A stretch of 64,000 nucleotides of DNA from an uncultured Clostridia bacterium (GTDB taxonomy: Bacteria > Bacillota > Clostridia > TANB77 > CAG-508): positions 123,970 to 187,969 of the forward strand of contig CAKPRQ010000002.1 in NCBI GenBank assembly GCA_934182605.1, in the 5' to 3' direction. Within the stretch, counting starts at the first letter, position 1. Each line of letters starts with the position of its first letter. Positions 1-7,652 of the stretch are shown piece after piece. A program made the position numbers and the translations under genes. The notes under the pieces are model-generated. The model had not been told where the DNA came from and made no database searches. It saw only the letters and a list, made by a program, of their open reading frames with translations.

Positions 1-305
1 GCATCTACTAATAATACAACACCATCAACCATTTTTAAAACACGTTCAACTTCTCCACCAAAATCAGCATGTCCTGGTGTATCTACTATATTTATTTTTA
101 TATCTCCATATTGAACTGATGTATTTTTAGCTAATATTGTAATACCTCTCTCTTTTTCTAAATCATTAGAATCCATTACTCTTTCAGCTACTTGTTCATT
201 ATCTCTAAAAGTTCCACTTTGTTTTAATAATGCATCTACTAATGTTGTTTTACCATGATCAACGTGTGCTATAATTGCTACATTTCTTATTTTTTCATTT
301 ATCAT
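1..305 (-). CDS. typA: GTPase TypA/BipA, N-terminal part (cut by window edge)
   Basis: Translational GTPase of the BipA/TypA family, which acts on the ribosome under stress. The visible N-terminus has the P-loop region AHVDHGKTTLVDAL and the G3 region VDTPGHADFGGEVERVL, with the switch segment MDSNDLEKERGITI between them, typical of TypA rather than EF-G or LepA. The start is the ATG at 303-305, preceded by an AGAGGG ribosome site. The remainder lies left of the window, so domain completeness cannot be judged. Confidence 0.9.
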   Translation of the reverse strand, partial: MINEKIRNVAIIAHVDHGKTTLVDALLKQSGTFRDNEQVAERVMDSNDLEKERGITILAKNTSVQYGDIKINIVDTPGHADFGGEVERVLKMVDGVVLLVD

Positions 306-473
306 TCTATTACCCTCTTTTTATAAAATATTTTTTAAAACATTTGATATATATCTAGTTTATCTTAATCAAGTGATATTAAAATTTTCAATTAAAAATA
401 GGTATATATCAAATACTTTAAACTCTCTAAATACAGTAATATATTATACAACTTTTTATGTATATTGTCAAAT

Positions 474-517
474 AAAAAATCGATTCCCTACATAAACAAA
501 ATGTAGAAAACCGATTT
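474..517 (-). terminator. Rho-independent terminator of the SASP gene
   Basis: An imperfect hairpin (arms around AAATCGGTTTTCTACAT and its partner) lies just after the SASP stop codon and is followed on the minus strand by a run of T. Confidence 0.7.
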
Positions 518-530
518 TATTTAAACTAAA

Positions 531-740
531 CTACTTACCTATCATAGAATTTTCAGCTTGTTGAATTAATTTTCTTACCATATTTCCACCTATTCTACCA
601 GCGTCTCTTGATGATAAGTTTCCATTATATCCATCTTTTAAAGTTACACCAACTTCTTGAGCAACTTCATATTTGAATTTATTTAAAGCATCTTTAGCCT
701 CTGGAACTGCTTTTTTGTAATTATTCTGTGCCATTGTCAT
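531..740 (-). CDS. Alpha/beta-type small acid-soluble spore protein
   Basis: A 69-residue DNA-binding spore protein that saturates and protects the forespore chromosome. It has both family hallmarks: the germination protease site region KFKYEVAQEVGV and the C-terminal block GYNGNLSSRDAGRIGGNMVR. An AGGAGG site precedes two candidate ATG codons 6 nt apart (spacing 4 and 10 nt), so the start could be 740 or 734. It stands alone with its own terminator, as expected for a forespore-expressed gene, though I could not recognise a clear sigma-G promoter. Confidence 0.93.
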   Translation of the reverse strand: MTMAQNNYKKAVPEAKDALNKFKYEVAQEVGVTLKDGYNGNLSSRDAGRIGGNMVRKLIQQAENSMIGK

Positions 741-853
741 TTCACCTCCTAGTGAACTTTTTATTATTGAAAAAACTTATTTGCTTTTTCTTAATTATAT
801 AATGTGTAATTTTGAAAAAAATAATCAGGAAATTTTTGGTTTTAAAATTAATT

Positions 854-1008
854 GTTACAATTCACGGCTTTTATTATAAAACATATTAAAGTACTTATAT
901 ATTAATATTTTGCAATCAAAGACCCGGATTGTTAGCCCCAGCTATGTTTTTGATAAAAAATATTAATATATAAGTACTACTAATATTTATTTAGCTGTGA
1001 ATTTTAAC
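854..1008 (+). repeat. Palindromic intergenic element, copy 1 (AT-rich stem subtype)
   Basis: About 155 bp. Ends are GTTACAATTCAC and an imperfect inverse. Inside is a 21-bp inverted stem starting GTACTTATATATTAATA around a conserved loop containing GACCCGGATTGTTAGCCCC and AGCTATGTTTTTGAT. It is nearly identical to the copy at 4500 and shares the loop with the other copies. It fills most of the 741-1113 gap; nothing else is visible there. Confidence 0.8.
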
Positions 1009-1113
1009 GAATAGTTACAATTAATTTAAAAAATCACATATTTCTTGTTGATTTTTCAACTAATGTATGATATATAATTATTAAAAATAAAGAGATTTTA
1101 AGGAGATTTACTT

Positions 1114-2238
1114 ATGATAGATATATTAAAAAATAATTTAAGTAATTTTAATATAAATAGTGATAATACAATAATATGTGATGCTTCTGAAATTGAAAAT
1201 TCACCTATCTTAAGTTCGATTTCATCTGAAGAAAAGAAAAATATTCATCTTAATGTAAAAGTTTATTCAGATAAAGATATTGAACACTTTTTATATATAG
1301 AACAAGATGGAAATTACAAAAGCATAAACATCATTATTAATTCAAATTTTAATTTAAGTAAATTTGCTTGCCAAAAACTAGAAATTATTGCAAATATAAA
1401 TAGTGTTTTAAAATATACAGATGATAATAAAATAAAAGGTTGCAGTTTTAAAAATTACTTTTTAACCAATGCTATTAATAAAAACAGCGATACGGATTTA
1501 TTATTAAGTAACGAGAATTTATTATTCTTAAAAAACTTTTCTAAAAAAGAAAACGATACTATAATATTTCAAAATACAAATAATATACCTAAAGAAATTT
1601 TTGACTTTTTCAAAAATAGAAAAATTATTTTTGAAATTTCTCCTAATATTATATTAAATTTTAATAATGATTTATTATGTATAGTTTTTGAAAGGGTTAA
1701 CAACTATACTAATAGTATTAACGTAAATATAGAAACTACTCTTAAATTTAATATTATATATAGGAAAGTTTTAGATGATATTATTAATGACTTTGAAAAT
1801 TTTAAAAATTTATATAATGATTTATCTTTTATAGGTTATCATTTTATATTATGCCAAACTTTAAAAAATTTAAATATAAATGCAAATTTGGTTTTAGGGA
1901 AATTACTTGAAAGCAATACTAATACTTATTATTTACAAGTAAATTTAGATAAATATTGGTTTAATTTAGATATTGTTTTTAATTATTCTAATAGTATAGA
2001 GAACAATTTCATTTTACAAAATGATAAAGAATTTTGTAAAACACATTTTACAGAAGAACAAGGATTAGAAAAATGCAAGCATTCTTATAAAAAGTTTTAT
2101 AAAAAATATACTTTTTTAAAAATGATTAAAAATAAATTCTTTATTTTAGTAGGTAAAAATAAAAAAGATGTATTAGGACTACCTGCTCCTGATACATCAA
2201 AAAATAATAAAAATTCTATTTTCCAAGATATAGTTTAA
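1114..2238 (+). CDS. Unknown protein with a degenerate transglutaminase-like C-terminal half
   Basis: 374 residues, rich in Asn, Lys and Ile, with no signal peptide or membrane segment. I do not recognise the N-terminal 200 residues. Around residues 240-320 the pattern GYHFILCQTLKNLNINA...YYLQVNLDKYWFNLDIVFN resembles the Cys...His/Asp layout of clostridial transglutaminase-like proteins. The Cys and the Asp are present, but Tyr stands where the catalytic His is expected, so activity is doubtful. The C-terminal tail (LGLPAPDTSKN) looks disordered. It is one of the few plus-strand genes here and has an AAGGAG site ahead of the ATG. Function not assigned. Confidence 0.75.
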   Translation: MIDILKNNLSNFNINSDNTIICDASEIENSPILSSISSEEKKNIHLNVKVYSDKDIEHFLYIEQDGNYKSINIIINSNFNLSKFACQKLEIIANINSVLKYTDDNKIKGCSFKNYFLTNAINKNSDTDLLLSNENLLFLKNFSKKENDTIIFQNTNNIPKEIFDFFKNRKIIFEISPNIILNFNNDLLCIVFERVNNYTNSINVNIETTLKFNIIYRKVLDDIINDFENFKNLYNDLSFIGYHFILCQTLKNLNINANLVLGKLLESNTNTYYLQVNLDKYWFNLDIVFNYSNSIENNFILQNDKEFCKTHFTEEQGLEKCKHSYKKFYKKYTFLKMIKNKFFILVGKNKKDVLGLPAPDTSKNNKNSIFQDIV

Positions 2239-2250
2239 TTTATTTAAAAT

Positions 2251-2314
2251 CTTGATATATAGTTATTCTAGCGTTAACAATTAAGGTGCTGACTTGCAAA
2301 TAGCTATATATCAA
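2251..2314 (-). repeat. Palindromic intergenic element, decayed copy on the minus strand
   Basis: Arms TTGATATATAG and CTATATATCAA enclose a degraded version of the family loop, read on the minus strand (GCAAGTCAGCACC...). On the plus strand the stem is followed by TTTTTTC just after the stop of the gene at 1114, so it may double as its terminator. Confidence 0.6.
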
Positions 2315-2355
2315 TTTTTTCTTAAATATAATAAATAGTAACTAAAAATATATTT

Positions 2356-2640
2356 TTATGTATCTTCTAAATTTTTGTTTTTTCTTCTGTTTTCCTCTTC
2401 ATACTTATGTTTAGTAGCCATTCCTCCTCTTATATGTCTCTCAGCTTTATTTTCATTTAAAATTTCTCTTACTTGTACTGCTAAAACCCTATTTATTCTT
2501 AGTAATCTTGAACTTACGTCTTTATGTACTGTAGATTTACTTATCCCAAATTTTTTAGCTGCACCTCTCACAGTATCTTTTGAATCTATAATATAATGTG
2601 CTAAATTTACAGCACGCTCTTCTATTGATATTCCTTTCAT
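2356..2640 (-). CDS. spoIIID: Sporulation transcription factor SpoIIID
   Basis: A small helix-turn-helix regulator of the mother-cell programme that binds DNA with early sigma-E genes. The HTH segment RGAAKKFGISKSTVHKDVS and the following RLLRINRVLAVQVREIL and HIRGGMATKHKY segments match the family end to end. I chose the ATG at 2640 (MKGISIEER) because GGAGG lies 10 nt upstream and homology begins there. The ribosome site is inside a long inverted repeat (2648-2694). Confidence 0.95.
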   Translation of the reverse strand: MKGISIEERAVNLAHYIIDSKDTVRGAAKKFGISKSTVHKDVSSRLLRINRVLAVQVREILNENKAERHIRGGMATKHKYEEENRRKNKNLEDT

Positions 2641-2647
2641 AATAAGA

Positions 2648-2694
2648 AAACCTCCATATGAATACTCTTTTTTAATTGTATTCATATGAGGTTT
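2648..2694 (-). promoter_or_regulatory. Long hairpin overlapping the spoIIID ribosome-binding site
   Basis: Left arm 2648-2665 and right arm 2678-2694 are complementary over 17 pairs with one bulged base, loop about 12 nt. On the minus strand the 3' arm contains the GGAGG of spoIIID and ends in TTTTCTTATT. It could end transcription of the flavodiiron gene upstream, hide the spoIIID ribosome site in read-through transcripts, or both. Confidence 0.6.
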
Positions 2695-2710
2695 GTCTTA
2701 GAACGAAAGT

Positions 2711-3877
2711 TTACAACATTAATTTATCAGCTAATTTTTTCATTTCTTCAATATTATTATCTTTTAACCTAGAATTAATTGTAATCATTGGATCCACAAT
2801 ATTAATATTTTTCATTTCCTGTAAAATACTTTTCATAACCTTTCCAGCTGAAGGTGCCCATGAACCATTTTCTATAACACCTACATTTCTATTTTGATAA
2901 TTTCTATCTTTTAAATGTAATAATAAATGTAACATTGGAGGAAATACTCCTGTATTATAACTTGAAGCTACAAATATTACATATGAATATTTAAAACAAT
3001 TTGCCACTGCTTCTGCCCAATCACATCTATCTAAATCTTCAACTTGTACATTTTTTACTTCTTTTTCCAATAATATTTCCTTCATTTTATTTGCCGCTTC
3101 TAAACTATTTCCATGGATTGAAGCACAAGGTATATACACACCTTCTTCCTCTGGTTTATAACTACTCCAAGTATTATACTTATCTATATAATAACTTAAA
3201 TTTTCATTTAATATTGGACCGTGGAGTGAACATATAGTTTTAATATCTAATTTTTTGACTTTATTTAAAAGTGCTTGTACTTGTATGCCATATTTTCCAA
3301 CTATACCAATATAGTATCTTCTTGCTTCATCTATCCAATTATCTTCATTTCCTAATGAACCAAACTTTCCAAAAGCATCTGCCGCAAAAAGAACTTTTTC
3401 AGTCTGCTCATATGTTACCATTACTTCTGGCCAATGTACCATAGGTGCCATAAAAAATTGTAACTTATGTTTTCCTATATCTAAAACGTCTCCCTCTCTT
3501 ACTATAACTTTTCTTTCATCTAAATTATCAATTTCAAAAAATTTTAATAAAATATTAAATGTAGTTTGATTTCCTACAATTTTCATTTCAGGATACATAT
3601 TAACAAGTTTTCCAATATTGTACGCATGGTCTGGTTCCATATGAGAAACAATCAAATAATCTATTTTTTCATCTTTTAATGATTTTTCTATATTATTTAA
3701 CCACTTGTCAGTCACTAGCTCATCTACTGTATCTATTAACACATTATTATCGTCTTTTATAAGATATGAGTTATAACCCATTCCATTTTTTAATACATAT
3801 TGTCCTTCAAATAAATTTTGTTTATTATCACTTGATCCTACATTTAATATATCATCCGTTATAAAGATATCTTTCAT
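2711..3877 (-). CDS. Flavodiiron protein (A-type flavoprotein)
   Basis: 388 residues. An N-terminal metallo-beta-lactamase-like di-iron domain is followed by a flavodoxin-like FMN domain (from about residue 250). Iron ligands are visible: the HMEPDH motif near residue 80, His in MVHWPEV, Asp in AADAFGKFG and His in SLHGPIL. Flavodiiron proteins reduce O2 to water or NO to N2O in anaerobes. There is no C-terminal rubredoxin domain, so it would need a separate electron donor. It lies upstream of spoIIID on the same strand, separated by a hairpin. Confidence 0.93.
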   Translation of the reverse strand: MKDIFITDDILNVGSSDNKQNLFEGQYVLKNGMGYNSYLIKDDNNVLIDTVDELVTDKWLNNIEKSLKDEKIDYLIVSHMEPDHAYNIGKLVNMYPEMKIVGNQTTFNILLKFFEIDNLDERKVIVREGDVLDIGKHKLQFFMAPMVHWPEVMVTYEQTEKVLFAADAFGKFGSLGNEDNWIDEARRYYIGIVGKYGIQVQALLNKVKKLDIKTICSLHGPILNENLSYYIDKYNTWSSYKPEEEGVYIPCASIHGNSLEAANKMKEILLEKEVKNVQVEDLDRCDWAEAVANCFKYSYVIFVASSYNTGVFPPMLHLLLHLKDRNYQNRNVGVIENGSWAPSAGKVMKSILQEMKNINIVDPMITINSRLKDNNIEEMKKLADKLML

Positions 3878-3995
3878 ATTATTTAATTTCCTTTCAAAAA
3901 TTTCTAAAAAACCTCTTATTAAACCTAATTTTCTCCAATATATTTATTATACATTAATTTAACAAATCTATACATTACTAAATTAATATTATATA

Positions 3996-4157
3996 AACAA
4001 ATCGGAAAGCCTTTTTATTTTTCTAATTTTTTAAATATCTCTTTGGCTTTCCGTAAATTTGTTCTGTGCCAATTTTACGTAAGTAAAATTGTGTGCAACT
4101 CTATGAGCAAAGCGACTTTTATATAATAGGAAAGTGTTACTTTCCTATTATATAAAA
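3996..4157. other. Non-coding stretch with three consecutive hairpins
   Basis: Three inverted repeats sit between the flavodiiron gene and the small membrane protein gene: CGGAAAGCC/GGCTTTCCG (4003-4011 and 4045-4053), CAATTTTAC/GTAAAATTG (4070-4091) and a perfect 19-bp stem with a 3-nt loop (4117-4157). No open frame or recognised RNA family is apparent. A fourth hairpin (4161-4184) is the terminator listed separately. Confidence 0.55.
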
Positions 4158-4184
4158 AAAGTTCATATAAATCTTTATATGAAC
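4151..4184 (-). terminator. Rho-independent terminator of the small membrane protein gene
   Basis: The perfect 11-bp stem GTTCATATAAA/TTTATATGAAC with a 2-nt loop is followed on the minus strand by seven T. Confidence 0.8.
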
Positions 4185-4207
4185 CTGCACAAATAATACT
4201 CCTAATT

Positions 4208-4402
4208 TTATTTATCTTCTTTTTTCACTTTTATATTATTAGATTTTTTTAAATTATCTACTATTAATAATATAATTCCAACAAACGCAAATATTCCTGA
4301 GATAATAAGATAATTAACGTTTAAAGCGAACATCCATACAGCCACTATTAAACATACTACTCCTAGCCATAACTCATCAGATATGTTTTTTAAAATTCTC
4401 AT
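4208..4402 (-). CDS. Small two-helix membrane protein, unknown
   Basis: 64 residues: a short N-terminus, two hydrophobic segments (LWLGVVCLIVAVWMFAL and LIISGIFAFVGIILLIV), then a Lys-rich cytoplasmic tail. I do not recognise the family. The ATG at 4402 is preferred over the ATG at 4408 because AGGAGG lies 7 nt before it and only 1 nt before the other. It appears monocistronic, with a terminator directly after it. Confidence 0.7.
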   Translation of the reverse strand: MRILKNISDELWLGVVCLIVAVWMFALNVNYLIISGIFAFVGIILLIVDNLKKSNNIKVKKEDK

Positions 4403-4499
4403 AATCATTCCTCCTAAATTTATTCTAAAAATATTATAACATACTTAAAAATAATTACAATAGAAAAAAGTAATTTTTTAATTTAAACTTTAAGAAATA

Positions 4500-4697
4500 G
4501 TTACAATTCACAGATTTTATTATAAAACATATTAAAGTACTTATATATTAATATTTTGCAATCAAAGACCCGGATTGTTAGCACCAGATATGTTTTTGAT
4601 AAAAAATATTAATATATAAGTACTAATAATATTTATTTACAAGCCCCTGATTGCTAACCCTAACTATGTTTTAATTAAAAATAGCTATATACCAAAT
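4500..4697 (+). repeat. Palindromic intergenic elements, copy 2 plus an adjacent partial copy
   Basis: 4500-4640 is almost identical to the copy at 854 (same GTACTTATATATTAATA stem and GACCCGGATTGTTAG loop). At about 4640-4697 it runs directly into the right half of the other stem subtype (CTAACTATGTTTTAATTAAAAATAGCTATATACC). The right terminal inverted repeat of the first element is missing, which suggests one element recombined with or inserted into another. Confidence 0.75.
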
Positions 4698-4722
4698 TTT
4701 TTTATATTTATTACATGAGTTA

Positions 4723-5842
4723 TTACTTTAAGCTTAAATAACTTTTCATAAAATCTGTTATATCTCCATCCATAACACTTTGGACATTTCCTACTTCATA
4801 ATTTGTTCTATGATCTTTTACTAGAGTATATGGACAAAAAACATAAGAGCGAATTTGGCTCCCCCATGCTATTTCTTTTTCTTCTCCTTTTAATTCTGAA
4901 ATATGTTCTTTATGTTCTCGTTCTTTTATAACATATAATTTAGATTTTAACATTTTCATAGCAGTTTCTCTATTTTGCAATTGTGAACGTTCAGTTTGAC
5001 AGGTTACCACTATATTTGTAGGAATATGCGTTATTCTTATAGCTGAAGAAGTCTTATTAACATGTTGTCCACCCGCACCTGAAGCTCTATAAATATCTAT
5101 TCTTAAATCTTCTTGTTTCACATCTACCTCTATATCATCTGTTATTTCTGGTAACACTTCCACAGATGCAAAAGATGTATGACGTCTTCCACCTGCATCA
5201 AAAGGAGATATTCTTACTAGCCTATGTACTCCTATTTCAGATTTCAAATATCCATAAGCGAACTCGCCTTTTACAATAGCAGTAATACTTTTAAAACCAG
5301 CTCCATCTCCTATAAGTGAATCTATTTCTTCTATACTAAAATTATTAGCTATTGCCCATTTTGTATACATACGATATAACATCTCCACCCAATCTTGAGC
5401 TTCAGTTCCACCTGCTCCCGCGTGTAAAGTTATAATTGCATTATTCATGTCATATTTTTCTTTGAATAAAGTTTCTATCTCTAATTTTTCTAATTCTTTT
5501 TCTAATTCGCTTGTATTATTTAAAAGTTCTTTTACTAAATCTATATTCTCATCTTTATTACCTACTTTTTCTTCTTCCTTCAGAAGCGAATTTAATTCTT
5601 CTAAATTATTAAATTCATTTTTAATTTTTTCATATAAAGTAACTTTAGGTTTTATGGATTTAATTTCTTTTAAGACTTTTTGAGACGCTTTCGTATCTTG
5701 CCAAAAATCTTGTTCAAATGTTTTTGTTTCTAAATCTTTCAAAGTTCTACTTAAATTTAAAATGTCAAAGTGAACCACCTAATTCTTTTAACTTGTTCTT
5801 AATTTCATTAAGTTTTAAACTATTTTCTTCTAATTCTAACAA
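4723..5842 (-). CDS. prfB: Peptide chain release factor 2, with programmed +1 frameshift
   Basis: RF2 recognises UGA and UAA stop codons. The main frame has SPFDAGGRRHTS (stop-codon recognition) and the catalytic GGQ in SGAGGQHVNK. The first 25 codons are in another frame: a TTG start at 5842 (MLELEENSLKLNEIK, with an AAGGGAG site 8 nt before it) runs to LGGSL and an in-frame TGA at 5765-5767. The classic CTTTGAC shift sequence with an AGGTGG element just upstream moves ribosomes +1 into DILNLSRTLKD. The product is about 372 residues, the usual length. The shift is the known autoregulation of RF2. Confidence 0.95.
5764..5782 (-). promoter_or_regulatory. prfB programmed +1 frameshift site
   Basis: On the minus strand, AGGTGG (Shine-Dalgarno-like) lies 4 nt before CTTTGAC: the ribosome pauses at TGA and slips +1 on CTT to read GAC. 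This is the conserved RF2 feedback site. Confidence 0.92.
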
Positions 5843-5891
5843 AATATCCACTCCCTTTATAATAATATTATTTTTATAAAATTTTTAAATA

Positions 5892-7412
5892 TTAATTTTC
5901 TTTCAATTGTACCTCGTATATTTCTGCTGCATTTAATTTTTGCATAAATTCTTGTTCTTCGAAAATTTCATTAAACTTTTCTTTCTCAACGCCTGCATTA
6001 CATATAAGTAAAAAATGTTTTTCACCTTCAATTAAATTTTTAAATTTTTCTATATTTAAACCATCATAATTAATAATAACAGATTTTTCTGATAATGTAA
6101 ATAAATATATATCATCTAGAAATCTATTTTCGTTTATATTAAACACATATACTATAGGTAAATCTTTTTCTTCTACTCTTTCTGCTATATTATTATATTT
6201 GCTATAACAATATTCGAAATTTTTGTCTATAAGAAATGGTATATAGCACATTATTAAGAACAGAAAACATTCTATAAATAATGTATCTTTATTACTCCAA
6301 AATTTCTTTAAATACAATTTTATATAATATATTGTAACTATTATTGTTACTGAATATATTGGTATCAAATATCTAATTTCTAGATAAGGTGTATTCTTAC
6401 TTATTAACACAAAATATAGTATTAATGGAAATATTAAAAACTTTATTGAATCATTGCTCTTAACATTTTTTCTTTTCTTAACTTTCCATCGTGATATTAT
6501 TACTATAAGTAATATTAAAAATGGTAATAAGTAATAGAAAAATTCCTTATTTGCAATCCATAAAAATTCTGTTAAATTACTATAAAGTTGATGCAAACTT
6601 ACATTTTGCTCAATTCCTCTTTCTCCATTTAATATATGATTTAAAGAGTATGGCCAAATTACTAAATATATTATAGCTGATAATATGCATATAACATTAT
6701 AAATTTTCAACTCTTTATATCTTTTATTCCTTATACAGAACCAAGAGAATACAACATAAGTACCTATTACATACACAAAGTAATAATAATGTGTCATACC
6801 ACCAAGCAATAGACAAGGTACTAATTTTAAGTAATCTCTTATTCTATTATTTTTATTCTGATATAATTTTATATGCAAGTATGTAATTATCAAAATATTT
6901 AAATTAGATAATTCGTACATTCTAATATATAATACACTATTTAAACCAATACCTGCAAATGTATTTACAAAACAAAGTAATAATGCATAATATGGACTTT
7001 TAAATACCATTTTTCCTATTAAATATACAAAAATTGTTGAAATTATATAAAATATAATATTTAAAATAATTCCACTCCATTTTGTAAAATTATCTACTGT
7101 AAATGTTGCTACTATTCTAAGTAAGAAATAATACAGTGGTGGATGTACGTCATTTACTTGATTTTCCCATACTGGTTTTAAATTAAATATTTCGTCTTTA
7201 TTTACTTCTAAATAATCTAAATAATATTCTTTATTATGCCAAGTATTTAGAAAATCTTCATTATCTGCAATATTTAATTTATTATAATTCATAAGGCCAT
7301 AAGAATATGCTTCATCCATATGAAAATATTCTTTTTGAAATCCTAAATATACTCTGGTAAATATTCCTGCTACAATTATGCAAATCATTATAACTATTAT
7401 ATGCTTTTTCAT
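5892..7412 (-). CDS. Multi-spanning membrane glycosyltransferase, PMT/ArnT-like (GT-C)
   Basis: 506 residues with a first membrane helix at the N-terminus and about ten or more further hydrophobic helices. The first outer loop has the acidic motif HMDEAYSYG and a following DVHPPLYYFLLR, typical of GT-C enzymes that transfer sugars from polyprenyl-phosphate donors. The C-terminal 90 residues are a soluble domain. Acceptor and sugar cannot be deduced; it stands alone between prfB and secA. Confidence 0.8.
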   Translation of the reverse strand: MKKHIIVIMICIIVAGIFTRVYLGFQKEYFHMDEAYSYGLMNYNKLNIADNEDFLNTWHNKEYYLDYLEVNKDEIFNLKPVWENQVNDVHPPLYYFLLRIVATFTVDNFTKWSGIILNIIFYIISTIFVYLIGKMVFKSPYYALLLCFVNTFAGIGLNSVLYIRMYELSNLNILIITYLHIKLYQNKNNRIRDYLKLVPCLLLGGMTHYYYFVYVIGTYVVFSWFCIRNKRYKELKIYNVICILSAIIYLVIWPYSLNHILNGERGIEQNVSLHQLYSNLTEFLWIANKEFFYYLLPFLILLIVIISRWKVKKRKNVKSNDSIKFLIFPLILYFVLISKNTPYLEIRYLIPIYSVTIIVTIYYIKLYLKKFWSNKDTLFIECFLFLIMCYIPFLIDKNFEYCYSKYNNIAERVEEKDLPIVYVFNINENRFLDDIYLFTLSEKSVIINYDGLNIEKFKNLIEGEKHFLLICNAGVEKEKFNEIFEEQEFMQKLNAAEIYEVQLKEN

Positions 7413-7570
7413 ATACTATTCTCGCTTTCATTTAAATCATTGAAATAATTTTCCTATTATATATTGTTGCATAATTATATACATATTTATAAAAAAAAGC
7501 AATACTTAATAAGTTAAATTCCTAATAAAAGTTACATTAATAAACAGCTAATTATCAAAGTATTGACAAT

Positions 7571-7604
7571 AAAAGAGCCTCACACATTATGTGGGGCTCT
7601 TTTA
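7571..7604 (-). terminator. Rho-independent terminator after secA
   Basis: Stem AAAAGAGCC/GGCTCTTTT with additional pairs CACA/TGTG, followed by TTTTATTG on the minus strand. It can also act on the plus strand (TTTTAGTTT). Confidence 0.85.
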
Positions 7605-7652
7605 GTTTAATTATACCAATACTTTTTACACAATTAGATTTTATTTATTATT

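Noticed and set aside
854..1008. The palindromic elements as integron attC sites or known riboswitches
   Set aside because: No integrase or cassette arrangement, they lie in both orientations after or between unrelated genes, and the loop does not match a riboswitch that I know.
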